A stretch of 40,355 nt of DNA from Putridiphycobacter sp045107045 (GTDB lineage: Bacteria; Bacteroidota; Bacteroidia; Flavobacteriales_D; Crocinitomicaceae): assembly GCA_045107045.1 (NCBI GenBank), contig JBGCFR010000046.1:1-40355 (forward strand). Reading direction: 5' to 3'. Shown one piece after another: positions 8,047 to 17,169 of this stretch. The first letter of the stretch is position 1, and each line of letters starts with the position of its first letter. Below the pieces are notes generated by a model. The model was not told where the DNA came from, did no database searches, and saw only the letters and a program-made list of their open reading frames with translations. Position numbers and translations under genes: made by a program.

Positions 8047-10563
8047 TTGACCAAAATAATTTCTATACAGAGATTTATACCCTTTGCATTGTTGATAATG
8101 CTATTATCTTTTCATTTCACTGTCAAAGGTCAAGAAGTGATTGAAGGTGATTTTGGTTTAGGTGCCCCTGTTTTTTATTCTGCAGATGATTCTATTGTGG
8201 TCGACGTTCCCAACCTTATTATTAAACTCTATGGCAATGCAGATGTAAAATACGAATCAGTACATTTAACGGCTAACTTAATAGAAATTGACATTGAAAA
8301 AAGTGAGGTTGAAGCCACTTATTCACTTGATTCTTTAGGAAAACCGATTGGAAAACCAGAATTTACTGATGGCACTGAGAATGTTAAATGTGACGCCATG
8401 AAATACAATTTCAAATCAGAAAAAGCTATTATTACGGAAGTTAGGACGCAACAAGGAGAGGGTTATATTCATATGCAAACCTCCAAACGCCAACCAAACG
8501 AAGAATTACATTTCAAAAATGGAAAATATACGACTTGTGATAGAGAAAAACCACATTACCATTTCCAACTATCTAAGGCTATTGTCGTTCCTGAAAAGCG
8601 TATTGTAACTGGACCGTTATACATGAGAATACTGAATGTACCCCTGCCCATTGCCGCACCATTTGCTGTGCTACCTAATTCGGAAAAAAAGAAGCATGGA
8701 ATTATTTTACCCCGATTCGCTTTAGGCGGAAATTATGGCCCAGGATTGGAGAATTTGGGCTACTATATTCCAATTAACAAACACTGGGAAACCTATATAT
8801 ATGGTACTATTTTCACAACTGGACGGTGGGCTTTAAACAATCAATTCAATTACAAAAACAAGTACAAAAACAGTGGCACATTTAAATTGGGTTTTGAGCG
8901 TTTAAAAGGCTACTTTTTTGATGAAAATATCAGCAATAATTACTCTGTTTTTTGGAACCATAACCAAAACCCCAAAGCGCATCCTAGTCTGAGGTTTAGC
9001 GCGAATATTGATTTTAGATCCAACAATAACCCAAAGCAAAGTATTGAAGTGATTGCCAATGATCAATTCAATACTTCTTTCAATTCCGCCATAAGTCTAA
9101 ACAAAGGTTGGAAATTAAAAAAACTTAGTGGTACATGGAGTTCAAAAGTGTCATTACAACAAAACTCACAATCTAATAATTTTGTATTTGAATTGCCCAG
9201 TTTTAATTTTTCAGTTAATCGATTTGACCTAGGCGTATTGAGAAAAAATAAAATAGGAAAAAAATGGTACGAAAGCATAGCTATTACTTACACGGTTAAC
9301 AGTTTAAATAGAGTGACAGTTAATGATTCTATTGCTAGAACGTCATTTGCAGAGGGTAATTTTTCATTCCTAAATGATTATAATTCAAGTGGAGTCAAAC
9401 AATTCGCGGTCATCCAAACCAACCTTAAACCAAAGTCAGGTTGGTTTAATTTTAACCTAAAAACAGATTATACAGAGAATTGGAATTTCCAAACTTTTAA
9501 TAAATCATGGAATTCTAATACCGAGTCAATTGACACCACATTACTCAACGGATTTGCTGCTAATAGAAACATCAATTTTTCAGGTGGACTAAGTACAAAT
9601 TTATACGGGTATTATAAAAGTAAGTTTAGAAATGGCTTAAAATTACGTCACGTCATGGCACCAAATGTTTCATTTACATACCGGCCTGATATTGGACAGC
9701 ATCAAGAGATTATTCTGGACACACTGGGTACAATGGGTTATTATTCTCCATTCGATATTAGTCTGTATCGAGAAGCCTCAAGAGGCGAATCGGGCCTCCT
9801 TAGCTTTGGCTTAAGCAACACGCTTGAAATGAAAAAAAAATCAAGAAAAGACACATTAAATCAAGAGTTTAAAAACACCAAGCTAATTGATAGGTTTAAC
9901 ATTGGAGGATCCTATGATTTATTGGCTGATTCCCTGAACCTATCTAACATTAGATTTAGTTTTCAAACTACCCCCGTTAAGAGGGTAAATATCCAATCAA
10001 GTTGGGTACTTTCTCCGTATCAATGGATTGATTCTTTAGGTCAAACAACAAGCACTTATGCTTGGGATGCAAACCAAGGTATTGGAAATATTTCAAACGC
10101 TAACTTTTCAATCGGTGCTAGGCATGATATAAAGCCAGATAAAGGCGACACACTTCGTAATTTTGCCAATTCGGTGTGGACATTTAATATACAATATAAC
10201 TTAAATTTCAGGAGGCAAAATGGAATTCTATATGCGGATTCTGCCAATTTTGATGTAGATCATACGGTTAATTTTTCTGGCACAGTTAATCTATGGAAAA
10301 TTTGGAATATTACTTATGATGTGTTAACAGACTTAGAAAGCTTAGGGAGTATCCCAAACCCATCACTCCGTTTAGGTATTAGTAGAGAATTACATTGTTG
10401 GGAAACCAGTTTAAATTTTACAAAAAATGGGAATTTTTTAAAATCAATATTTAGCGACCCTCCTGGCACCCCAAACTATATTATTAGCTTCAAAATCAAT
10501 ATTAAATCCTCAATGTTTGATGCCTTTTTACCTGAGATCAATCCAAGAATTCCTGGATTCTAA
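8047..10563 (+). CDS. lptD: LPS-assembly protein LptD (Bacteroidota type)
   Basis: An 838-residue outer-membrane protein with a signal peptide (about 1-28, ending TVKGQ), an OstA/LptA-like periplasmic jelly-roll domain (about 45-180) and a long beta-barrel rich in alternating aromatic residues. It ends in a terminal Phe (RIPGF), as barrel proteins do for BAM recognition. With LptE it inserts lipopolysaccharide into the outer leaflet. The start is TTG at 8047: the only early ATG (8098) would destroy the signal peptide. It lacks recognisable clustered Cys pairs of the enterobacterial disulphide type, as expected for this phylum. Single gene, divergent from the amidase operon. Confidence 0.92.
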   Translation: MTKIISIQRFIPFALLIMLLSFHFTVKGQEVIEGDFGLGAPVFYSADDSIVVDVPNLIIKLYGNADVKYESVHLTANLIEIDIEKSEVEATYSLDSLGKPIGKPEFTDGTENVKCDAMKYNFKSEKAIITEVRTQQGEGYIHMQTSKRQPNEELHFKNGKYTTCDREKPHYHFQLSKAIVVPEKRIVTGPLYMRILNVPLPIAAPFAVLPNSEKKKHGIILPRFALGGNYGPGLENLGYYIPINKHWETYIYGTIFTTGRWALNNQFNYKNKYKNSGTFKLGFERLKGYFFDENISNNYSVFWNHNQNPKAHPSLRFSANIDFRSNNNPKQSIEVIANDQFNTSFNSAISLNKGWKLKKLSGTWSSKVSLQQNSQSNNFVFELPSFNFSVNRFDLGVLRKNKIGKKWYESIAITYTVNSLNRVTVNDSIARTSFAEGNFSFLNDYNSSGVKQFAVIQTNLKPKSGWFNFNLKTDYTENWNFQTFNKSWNSNTESIDTTLLNGFAANRNINFSGGLSTNLYGYYKSKFRNGLKLRHVMAPNVSFTYRPDIGQHQEIILDTLGTMGYYSPFDISLYREASRGESGLLSFGLSNTLEMKKKSRKDTLNQEFKNTKLIDRFNIGGSYDLLADSLNLSNIRFSFQTTPVKRVNIQSSWVLSPYQWIDSLGQTTSTYAWDANQGIGNISNANFSIGARHDIKPDKGDTLRNFANSVWTFNIQYNLNFRRQNGILYADSANFDVDHTVNFSGTVNLWKIWNITYDVLTDLESLGSIPNPSLRLGISRELHCWETSLNFTKNGNFLKSIFSDPPGTPNYIISFKINIKSSMFDAFLPEINPRIPGF

Positions 10564-10650
10564 AAAGTTAAAAACATAACCAAAGCGTAACATTGGCAGA
10601 CATTTTATCATCAAGAAATAAAACACTAGCATGCTATTGGAAGGCTCCAC

Positions 10651-11571
10651 TCAACCAACAAACTCTAATTCTTTGGACTCTGTGGAAATAGTTATCTGTC
10701 TTGATTTTTTAACAAAATAGCTTGAAATGATAGATACAATGACAAAACCTAAAAAGAAGTAAAGCCCAATTAATGTTGCTGCACCTGTATCAACTCCAAC
10801 ATTCATATTTGAAAACGAGAAATAGGCTAAAAATATCCCAGCCACAAAAACATCTGCCATACTCCACTTTCCAATTCTTAAAATGATATATTCGACTTTG
10901 TTGGCATATTGGCTATGAGACCATATTAAAACAAATAATGACGACAGTAATTTAAACAATGGAAAAACAATACTGAATAATACTAAAGCCAGACCAACCA
11001 AAACGTTTCCACCTGAAAACAATAAGTACACAAGCTCAAATACTGACTTATTTTGATAAAAATATAACATTTTACCATCAAAGGTTTTTTCAAAAGTATG
11101 TTCGAAAAAGCCTAAATCTACTGGAATTTTAAAAGCTAAGTTATTACTAAACGCTTCTATTTCTAAAAATGGAGCCTGCAACCCTAAATAAATTAAACAC
11201 AAACTGACAACAATTAATCCAATACCAAACATTTGATTAAAAAAGCTAACTTTCCAGTAATAAATTGCTACCACCAGGAGATATACGATTAAGCTTCCAA
11301 AAAGGATAAGCCCGTCATAAACCGCAGTATGATAGAATTCATCTGCTGAGTTTTGTAGTTTATCATAGGTTTTTAACTTAGATTCAGCAGCATCACTAAA
11401 AGGATTCCATTCTGACACATTCATCAGACGCTCTTCAAAGTTTAGCTCCCTCGCTATTGTCTCCTTCTCTTGTTTGTATTGATTAAGCGATTCAAGTATC
11501 AGATGCGTAAATACAATAGCTGTAATACCTATCAATAGTGTTAAAATAGAGATAATCAGGTATTTTTTCAT
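10651..11571 (-). CDS. Paraquat-inducible protein A (PqiA)-like membrane protein
   Basis: The ATG at 11569-11571 gives 306 residues and shares one base with the hutF stop (TGATG); a GTG one codon earlier is also possible. Membrane segments lie near 5-25, 86-106, 113-132, 185-215, 240-256 and 268-285. The phrase GKWSMADVFVAGIFLAYF (about 235-252) is the core PqiA signature (GxWSMxDVF). PqiA proteins normally work with MCE proteins (PqiB) in moving lipids or protecting the envelope. Here there is a single PqiA-type half with a poorly conserved N-terminal part (35-80, hydrophilic, likely periplasmic), no PqiB beside it, and the gene is the last in a histidine-catabolism operon. Confidence 0.8.
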   Translation of the reverse strand: MKKYLIISILTLLIGITAIVFTHLILESLNQYKQEKETIARELNFEERLMNVSEWNPFSDAAESKLKTYDKLQNSADEFYHTAVYDGLILFGSLIVYLLVVAIYYWKVSFFNQMFGIGLIVVSLCLIYLGLQAPFLEIEAFSNNLAFKIPVDLGFFEHTFEKTFDGKMLYFYQNKSVFELVYLLFSGGNVLVGLALVLFSIVFPLFKLLSSLFVLIWSHSQYANKVEYIILRIGKWSMADVFVAGIFLAYFSFSNMNVGVDTGAATLIGLYFFLGFVIVSIISSYFVKKSRQITISTESKELEFVG

Positions 11572-12950
11572 CACCTATTATTAATCCTCCTAATTGTTTT
11601 ATTAAAATCACTATATATTTCGCTTTGATTAATGTGTTGTCCAGATCTAATTAATAAGACTCCGTTAGCAATTGTGCCATACTGCATTGAAGAATCAGAA
11701 GCATACACCATTGTATTTAGAAGATTATCAATTGACGCTGTACTCATCAAAGGATGATTAGCATCTAATAAAACAGCATTCAGTTTTTCTCCTACCCTAA
11801 AATAGTCACCATTATAATTTCCCATAGCTTTTCTACCTGCAATAAGAGATTGCTTAATAGCATATTCGCCACTATTTCCTTCAGATTTAGAATTGAATGT
11901 ATTTCGAGTATGTGATGTTAGGCGCTGTCCATAGTCTAAAATTCTTAATTCCTCAAAAGGATTTAATCCAATATGGCTATCTGTACCTATACTCCACTTA
12001 CCATCATAATTTTGAAACTTTTTTAAAGGAAATATACCATCTCCAAGGTTCCCTTCAGTGCTTGGGCAAAGCACAACGTTCGCTCCAGACTTTGCAATCC
12101 CTGCTGTTTCATCATCTACTAAATGTGTAGCATGGACTAAATGGTATCGATCCGATAAGTTAATCTCGTTTAACATCCATTCAACAGGTCTTTGACCTAA
12201 GTATTGAATTGAATCTTCTATCTCTTTCAATTGCTCCGAAATATGAATATGGAAAGGTAAATCTTGAGGGCCTTCAGCAGCCACTTTTTTTATCAATTCA
12301 GGCTCTACTCCTCGCATGGAATGGATACCAATAGCTAAGTTAGCATTCTCATATAATTCAGCGGATTTTTTGGAAGCTTCTAAGAGTTTATAGTAGGTAT
12401 CAATATCTTTTGAGATAAACCGTTTTTGACCACTACTAGCAGGTTTTCCAAATCCTCCTTTTTGATAAAAGATAGGCACTAATGTTATACTAATCCCCAC
12501 TTTCTTTGCGGCTAAAACCAGTCTCTCGCCCATTTCAGATAGATTTTCAAATACTTGACCGTCCTTTTGATGGTGGACATAATGAAATTCAGCTACTGAG
12601 GTGTAGCCATGTCTTAGCATTTCAGAATACAACATAGTGGCAATGGCCTCTAAATCATCTGGCGAAATAGACAAAGCTAAGTGATACATAGCTTCACGCC
12701 AGGACCAAAAATCATCCGCTTTTTCACCACCTTTATGTGTTTCTGCCAAGCCAGCCATGGCATATTGAAAGGCATGAGAATGTGCATTTTGAAAACCGGG
12801 AATTGCATAAACATTCAGCTTAATAGGTAATGCTTCAATATCAATATCATCACTAACACTAATAATATCTCCATTTTCATCTACTTTTACATAAGCAGGC
12901 GAAATCCATTTATCGTGTTGCAGCAAGCCTTTAAACTGAAATGTTTTCAT
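11571..12950 (-). CDS. hutF: Formimidoylglutamate deiminase
   Basis: A 459-residue amidohydrolase that converts N-formimidoyl-L-glutamate to N-formyl-L-glutamate and ammonia in histidine breakdown. The HutF-type metal motif PGFQNAHSHAFQYAMAGLAE (51-70) holds His57 and His59. Further ligands are expected in FHIHISEQ, LVHATHL and GTDSHIGLNPFEE. The wording of the first motif separates HutF from guanine deaminase and other relatives. The start ATG lies 63 bases after the upstream lipoprotein stop, the largest gap in this operon. The presence of HutF points to the two-step formylglutamate route rather than formimidoyl transfer to tetrahydrofolate. A formylglutamate hydrolase (HutG) would be needed but is not in the window. 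Confidence 0.93.
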   Translation of the reverse strand: MKTFQFKGLLQHDKWISPAYVKVDENGDIISVSDDIDIEALPIKLNVYAIPGFQNAHSHAFQYAMAGLAETHKGGEKADDFWSWREAMYHLALSISPDDLEAIATMLYSEMLRHGYTSVAEFHYVHHQKDGQVFENLSEMGERLVLAAKKVGISITLVPIFYQKGGFGKPASSGQKRFISKDIDTYYKLLEASKKSAELYENANLAIGIHSMRGVEPELIKKVAAEGPQDLPFHIHISEQLKEIEDSIQYLGQRPVEWMLNEINLSDRYHLVHATHLVDDETAGIAKSGANVVLCPSTEGNLGDGIFPLKKFQNYDGKWSIGTDSHIGLNPFEELRILDYGQRLTSHTRNTFNSKSEGNSGEYAIKQSLIAGRKAMGNYNGDYFRVGEKLNAVLLDANHPLMSTASIDNLLNTMVYASDSSMQYGTIANGVLLIRSGQHINQSEIYSDFNKTIRRINNR

Positions 12951-13013
12951 GTATTTATTCTTTCTAAACTGACTTTGAATTCTAAAAAAGCAATAGGATT
13001 AATATCAAATAAA

Positions 13014-13682
13014 CTATTCAGAATAGTCTATCATTTTGTACTCTATCTCAATTCCTTTAACAATATCAAGCGTATCAAAATTATCAATAGTAAGCTCTTT
13101 CAAAACACTATATACCTTGCCTATTCCCTTTGCGAAAACGTCATATTCCTTATTATAGTCTACAAAGCTTGTAAAATCCTGATGGCCAACCGTACATGTG
13201 GAATCAAAACTATATTTTGTTACATTAAAAGGCTCATGGACATATAAGAATTTACTTTCTTTAGATGCTAAAGTATTCAAAGCATTTGCATCCCAAGACT
13301 CGTCTAAACCTGGAGCAAAAACAAAATCAATCAGTCTTCTGTTTTCCTCTATAATCTCAATTCGCTTCCCTGTATTCTTTGTGTACCAAACATCTTTCAC
13401 CTCCCAAGCGGCTTGTGAATCTTCACGTATAAATCGACGAATTTTAACAACAGCACCACCAGCATCATCAAGAAATGACTCTCCATATTCAATTTTGATT
13501 TGATAGTAAGATGTATCATTTGCAGGCACCAATGCTATATCATGAAAAATATCTCGCACCTGGTAAGTTATTGACAACCCTTCATTTGAGGGTACGTAAT
13601 CGTATCCTAAATCAATACCAGTTTTGTCTTTTTTACAAGACATCACTCCAATTATAAATAATATGAAAACACCAACTCTCAA
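13014..13682 (-). CDS. Hypothetical lipoprotein in the his/hut operon
   Basis: A 222-residue predicted lipoprotein: a short hydrophobic leader ending GVMSC puts the lipidated Cys at 16, followed by KKDKTG. The start is TTG at 13680-13682, because no ATG gives a leader. The mature part is beta-rich with many aromatic and acidic residues (for example DIGYDY-like and YTKNTGKRIEI stretches) and may be a small beta-sandwich or lipocalin-like domain. I do not recognise the family. It starts one base after the upstream membrane gene stops, so expression is likely coupled to hutH. Confidence 0.8.
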   Translation of the reverse strand: MRVGVFILFIIGVMSCKKDKTGIDLGYDYVPSNEGLSITYQVRDIFHDIALVPANDTSYYQIKIEYGESFLDDAGGAVVKIRRFIREDSQAAWEVKDVWYTKNTGKRIEIIEENRRLIDFVFAPGLDESWDANALNTLASKESKFLYVHEPFNVTKYSFDSTCTVGHQDFTSFVDYNKEYDVFAKGIGKVYSVLKELTIDNFDTLDIVKGIEIEYKMIDYSE

Positions 13683-13683
13683 A

Positions 13684-14193
13684 TTAAGCGGTCATTCTTT
13701 TATAATTAACACCATACATAATAATAAATGCTATAGACACAATAATATCCATTAGTGCAGTTGCAGCACCAATATAATATGATGCCACTCCTATTGCAAT
13801 AGCAGCGTAAAGCACATACAAAAAGAAACCTATTTTTTTGAGAGTAAACATTAAATACACAGCCAAAACACCAATTAATAATGCAATGATATTACCTAGA
13901 TAGATTGCATAAAAATTCTCTATTGTTCTATCCAATACAACCATAGCTTGTTCCAATACCGACTTCATAAAACCTGATCCTTCAGCAGATCCGAAAGCGT
14001 CTTCTGCATCACTCTTTGCTTCCATTAACTTTTCTGGTCCACCAAAGTAAGCACTAACATTTGAAAAGAGTTGCAGTCCCATCCAAATCCACGATAAAAT
14101 ACAAAGCACCTTCAAAAACGTGCCTCTTCGTTCATCCAAGGATGCATTTCCTTCATCATTCCAAGGTTCAATAATTTGGCTATTCTCTGACAT
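13684..14193 (-). CDS. Hypothetical four-helix membrane protein
   Basis: A 169-residue integral membrane protein with a hydrophilic N-terminus (1-24), a first helix near 26-46, an amphipathic charged section (50-90), then three close helices (about 96-118, 121-139 and 142-162) and a short basic tail (YKRMTA). There are no catalytic motifs. It starts one base after hutH ends and stops one base before the lipoprotein gene, so it is firmly inside the operon. The arrangement resembles small Bacteroidota membrane proteins of unknown role. Confidence 0.8.
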   Translation of the reverse strand: MSENSQIIEPWNDEGNASLDERRGTFLKVLCILSWIWMGLQLFSNVSAYFGGPEKLMEAKSDAEDAFGSAEGSGFMKSVLEQAMVVLDRTIENFYAIYLGNIIALLIGVLAVYLMFTLKKIGFFLYVLYAAIAIGVASYYIGAATALMDIIVSIAFIIMYGVNYKRMTA

Positions 14194-14194
14194 A

Positions 14195-15676
14195 TTAAAA
14201 TTTTAAGTTCTCAATAAAGGTAATTGATTTTTTTATTTCTGGGTGCATATATTTGTCATCCTCCACCAATGGTACCAATTTTCTATAATTATCGACAAAG
14301 TGTTGGATGGTTTTGCTTGACTTCAAAGGTGATCGATAAGACAATGCTTGAGAGGCATTAAATAATTCAATCGCTAAAATCATTTTTAAATTCTCAACAA
14401 TTTTAAAACATTTTGTAGCTGCATTCGCCCCCATGCTAACATGGTCCTCTTGCCCATTTGATGATTCAATAGAATCAACAGAAGCTGGTGTTGCCAACTG
14501 CTTATTCTGGCTTACTACTGATGCTGCAGCATATTGTGGAATCATAAAGCCAGAATTTAAGCCTGGATTTTTTACCAAGAATGCCGGCAAACCTCTATTT
14601 CCACCAATCAATTGATAGGTTCTTCTTTCCGAAATATTACCTAATTCAGCAACGGCTATGGCTAAGAAGTCTAATGTAATAGCCAATGGCTGTCCATGAA
14701 AATTTCCTGCTGATACAATCTCATCTTCATCAGGAAAAATTGTTGGATTATCTGTAACTGCATTAATTTCTCGTTCAAAAATCGTTTTTGCATAAGCAAT
14801 AGCGTCCTTAGTAGCGCCATGTACTTGGGGTATGCATCTAAAACTATATGGGTCTTGGACATGCTCTTTTGGTTGTGTAATAATTTCACTCCCTTTTAGC
14901 AGCTCTCTCACCATCTGTGCAGTCACCACTTGACCTACCTGGTTTCTAATTGCATTTACATTCTCATTAAATGGATTAATTCTTGCATCAAAACCATCAA
15001 TACTTGCGCAAGCCACCATATCAGCAACCATTGACATTTTTTCTGATTGAAGAATATTCCAAACACCATAAGCACTCATAAACTGAGTACCATTCAGTAA
15101 AGCCAACCCTTCTTTAGATTGCAAAGTGATAGCCTTCCAATTCATGATTTTCAACATCTCTACTGATGGCATTTTTTCACCATTATAATAAACTTCTCCT
15201 TCCCCAAGGAGTGGTAATGCTAAATGAGCTAATGGTGCTAAATCACCAGATGCTCCCAGAGACCCTAATTCGTATACAACCGGAATAATATTATGATTAT
15301 AGAACGCTATTAAGCGTTCAACAGTGAGCAATTGCACACCTGAATGCCCATACGACAGTCCTTGAATTTTTAACAAAAGCATTAATCTTATTATGCCGTG
15401 TGGTACTTCATTTCCAAGTCCACAAGCGTGAGAAATCACTAAATTTCTTTGTAATTGACTCAATTCAGAATTCGAAACAACTGTATTGCATAATGAACCA
15501 AACCCTGTATTAATGCCATAATGCACAGCATCAGTTTTTGAAATTTGATCTAAATAGGACCTACATTTAACAATTTTTCGTTTTGAAGTCTCACTCAAAG
15601 TTAAAGTTGCTTTTGAATGTACTAAGGCTTTTATCTTGTCAATTGACAGAAATTGATCATCTATGCTATGCTCCAT
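14195..15676 (-). CDS. hutH: Histidine ammonia-lyase
   Basis: A 493-residue enzyme catalysing L-histidine to trans-urocanate plus ammonia. The MIO cofactor triad is visible in ELGSLGASGDLAPLAHLAL, with Ala-Ser-Gly at about 142-144. YGINTGFGSL (53-62) supplies the conserved active-site Tyr, and GNFHGQPLA and QEDHVSMG are further family motifs. Length is normal for HutH. The start ATG overlaps the hisS stop by one base (TAATG). Urocanase and imidazolonepropionase are not in this window. Confidence 0.95.
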   Translation of the reverse strand: MEHSIDDQFLSIDKIKALVHSKATLTLSETSKRKIVKCRSYLDQISKTDAVHYGINTGFGSLCNTVVSNSELSQLQRNLVISHACGLGNEVPHGIIRLMLLLKIQGLSYGHSGVQLLTVERLIAFYNHNIIPVVYELGSLGASGDLAPLAHLALPLLGEGEVYYNGEKMPSVEMLKIMNWKAITLQSKEGLALLNGTQFMSAYGVWNILQSEKMSMVADMVACASIDGFDARINPFNENVNAIRNQVGQVVTAQMVRELLKGSEIITQPKEHVQDPYSFRCIPQVHGATKDAIAYAKTIFEREINAVTDNPTIFPDEDEIVSAGNFHGQPLAITLDFLAIAVAELGNISERRTYQLIGGNRGLPAFLVKNPGLNSGFMIPQYAAASVVSQNKQLATPASVDSIESSNGQEDHVSMGANAATKCFKIVENLKMILAIELFNASQALSYRSPLKSSKTIQHFVDNYRKLVPLVEDDKYMHPEIKKSITFIENLKF

Positions 15677-17049
15677 TAGTTTTGATTTAAATAGTTTATA
15701 AATGTATCATAATCCGAACTGTATTGCTCACCTGTTAGCATATCTTTATATGACAATGTTCCAGACGTCATTTCATTTTCTCCAATCATTACTGCAATTG
15801 GAATTAATTTATCGTTAGCAAATTTCATTTGTTTCTTCAGTTTAGCAGCAGATGGATACACTTCTGTTGCAATACCTAATCGACGAAGTTTTAAGGCCAA
15901 ACTCATGCAATGAGATTGTTCATTTTTACCAAAATTAATAAACAGTACCCGCGTTGAAGCAGTTAATTGAGCTGGAAATAGCTTAAGTTCTTCCATCACG
16001 TCATAAATTCGATCTGCTCCAAAAGACACGCCAACTCCTGACATACCTGATAAACCAAACAATTCAGTCAAATTATCATACCGTCCACCACCACAAATAC
16101 TCCCAATCTTAACTTCATTTGTCACTACTTCAAATATGGCACCAGTATAATAACTTAGTCCTCTTGCTAAAGTGACTTCAAATTCTAGTTTTGCTTTTTC
16201 TAGACCTAAAGCATCAATCGATTCAATTACAAATTCCAATTCCTCAATGCCTTTTAACCCAATTTCAGATTCCGTTAAAAACTGTTTCATAGTTTCAATT
16301 TTATCTTGATTCGAACCATTGAAACCAAACAATTGGCTAATTTTTTCAATGGCAGTTTCCGAAATTCCTCTATCTGTCAATTCCTTAATGACACCAATTG
16401 AACCTATTTTATCTAACTTATCAAGTGCTACAGTCATTTGCACAAGTTTTTCAGATTCTCCACAAACCTCTGCAATACCTGTTAGTATTTTTCTATTATT
16501 AAATTTGATAGAAAAATCATTAAAACCAAGATTAGTTAAAACGGCATCAAATATTTGAATTAACTCAACTTCGTAAACTAATGAATCACTTCCAACCACA
16601 TCAACATCACATTGAAAAAATTCACGATACCTACCTCTTTGTGGTCTATCCGCTCGCCAAACTGGTTGAATTTGATAACGTTTGAAAGGAAAAGTCAAAT
16701 CATTTTGATGTTGCACAACAAATCTGGCAAATGGTACTGTTAAATCATATCGTAATGCTTTGTCAGAAATTGAGTTGGCAAATTTTGGTAATGAATTATC
16801 TGCCAAGGCATCAATGTCGGCATCCTTTAGTTTATCACCAGAATTTAACACCCTAAAAATTAAACGATCACCTTCTTCGCCATATTTCCCCATCAATGTT
16901 GCAGTCTTTTCAATAGTTGGCGTTTCAATACCAACAAAACCATATGCCTGAAAAACGGTGGTAATAGTATTAAAAATATACTGTCGCTTAGCAAGCGTAG
17001 CTGGTAAAAAATCTCTAGTCCCTTTTAAAATACTAGGTTTAGTGCTCAT
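15676..17049 (-). CDS. hisS: Histidine--tRNA ligase
   Basis: A class II aminoacyl-tRNA synthetase of 457 residues from the ATG at 17047-17049 (MSTKPSILKGTRDFLPA is the usual N-terminus; an upstream in-frame ATG at 17076 adds nine unlikely residues and would sit before the -7 box). Motif 2 is in RGRYREFFQCDVDVVG, the histidine-specific loop is LARGLSYYTGAIFEV, and GSICGGGRYDNL belongs to motif 3. The C-terminal anticodon-binding domain begins near residue 360. It heads an operon with hutH and hutF, so synthesis of the charging enzyme and of the degradation enzyme would be co-regulated. Confidence 0.95.
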   Translation of the reverse strand: MSTKPSILKGTRDFLPATLAKRQYIFNTITTVFQAYGFVGIETPTIEKTATLMGKYGEEGDRLIFRVLNSGDKLKDADIDALADNSLPKFANSISDKALRYDLTVPFARFVVQHQNDLTFPFKRYQIQPVWRADRPQRGRYREFFQCDVDVVGSDSLVYEVELIQIFDAVLTNLGFNDFSIKFNNRKILTGIAEVCGESEKLVQMTVALDKLDKIGSIGVIKELTDRGISETAIEKISQLFGFNGSNQDKIETMKQFLTESEIGLKGIEELEFVIESIDALGLEKAKLEFEVTLARGLSYYTGAIFEVVTNEVKIGSICGGGRYDNLTELFGLSGMSGVGVSFGADRIYDVMEELKLFPAQLTASTRVLFINFGKNEQSHCMSLALKLRRLGIATEVYPSAAKLKKQMKFANDKLIPIAVMIGENEMTSGTLSYKDMLTGEQYSSDYDTFINYLNQN

Positions 17050-17065
17050 TCTTTGAATTTTTAAA

Positions 17066-17073
17066 CAAAAGTA
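17066..17073 (-). promoter_or_regulatory. Candidate -7 box (TACTTTTG) for the hisS-hut operon
   Basis: A perfect TAnnTTTG octamer ending 16 bases before the hisS ATG, giving a very short leader of about ten bases. No clear -33 TTTG is visible at the expected distance. The box position argues against the longer start at 17076. Confidence 0.5.
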
Positions 17074-17169
17074 CAATTTTGTTTGAATTAGAAGAACCTA
17101 ACTTTACCTGTCTTTGAACAATTGAATTTAGAGAAATACAATTATATTTATGAAATTAAATTGAACTGA

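Noticed and set aside
17050..17076. An upstream in-frame ATG for hisS adding nine residues
   Set aside because: It lies upstream of the -7 box at 17066-17073, and the family begins at the second Met.
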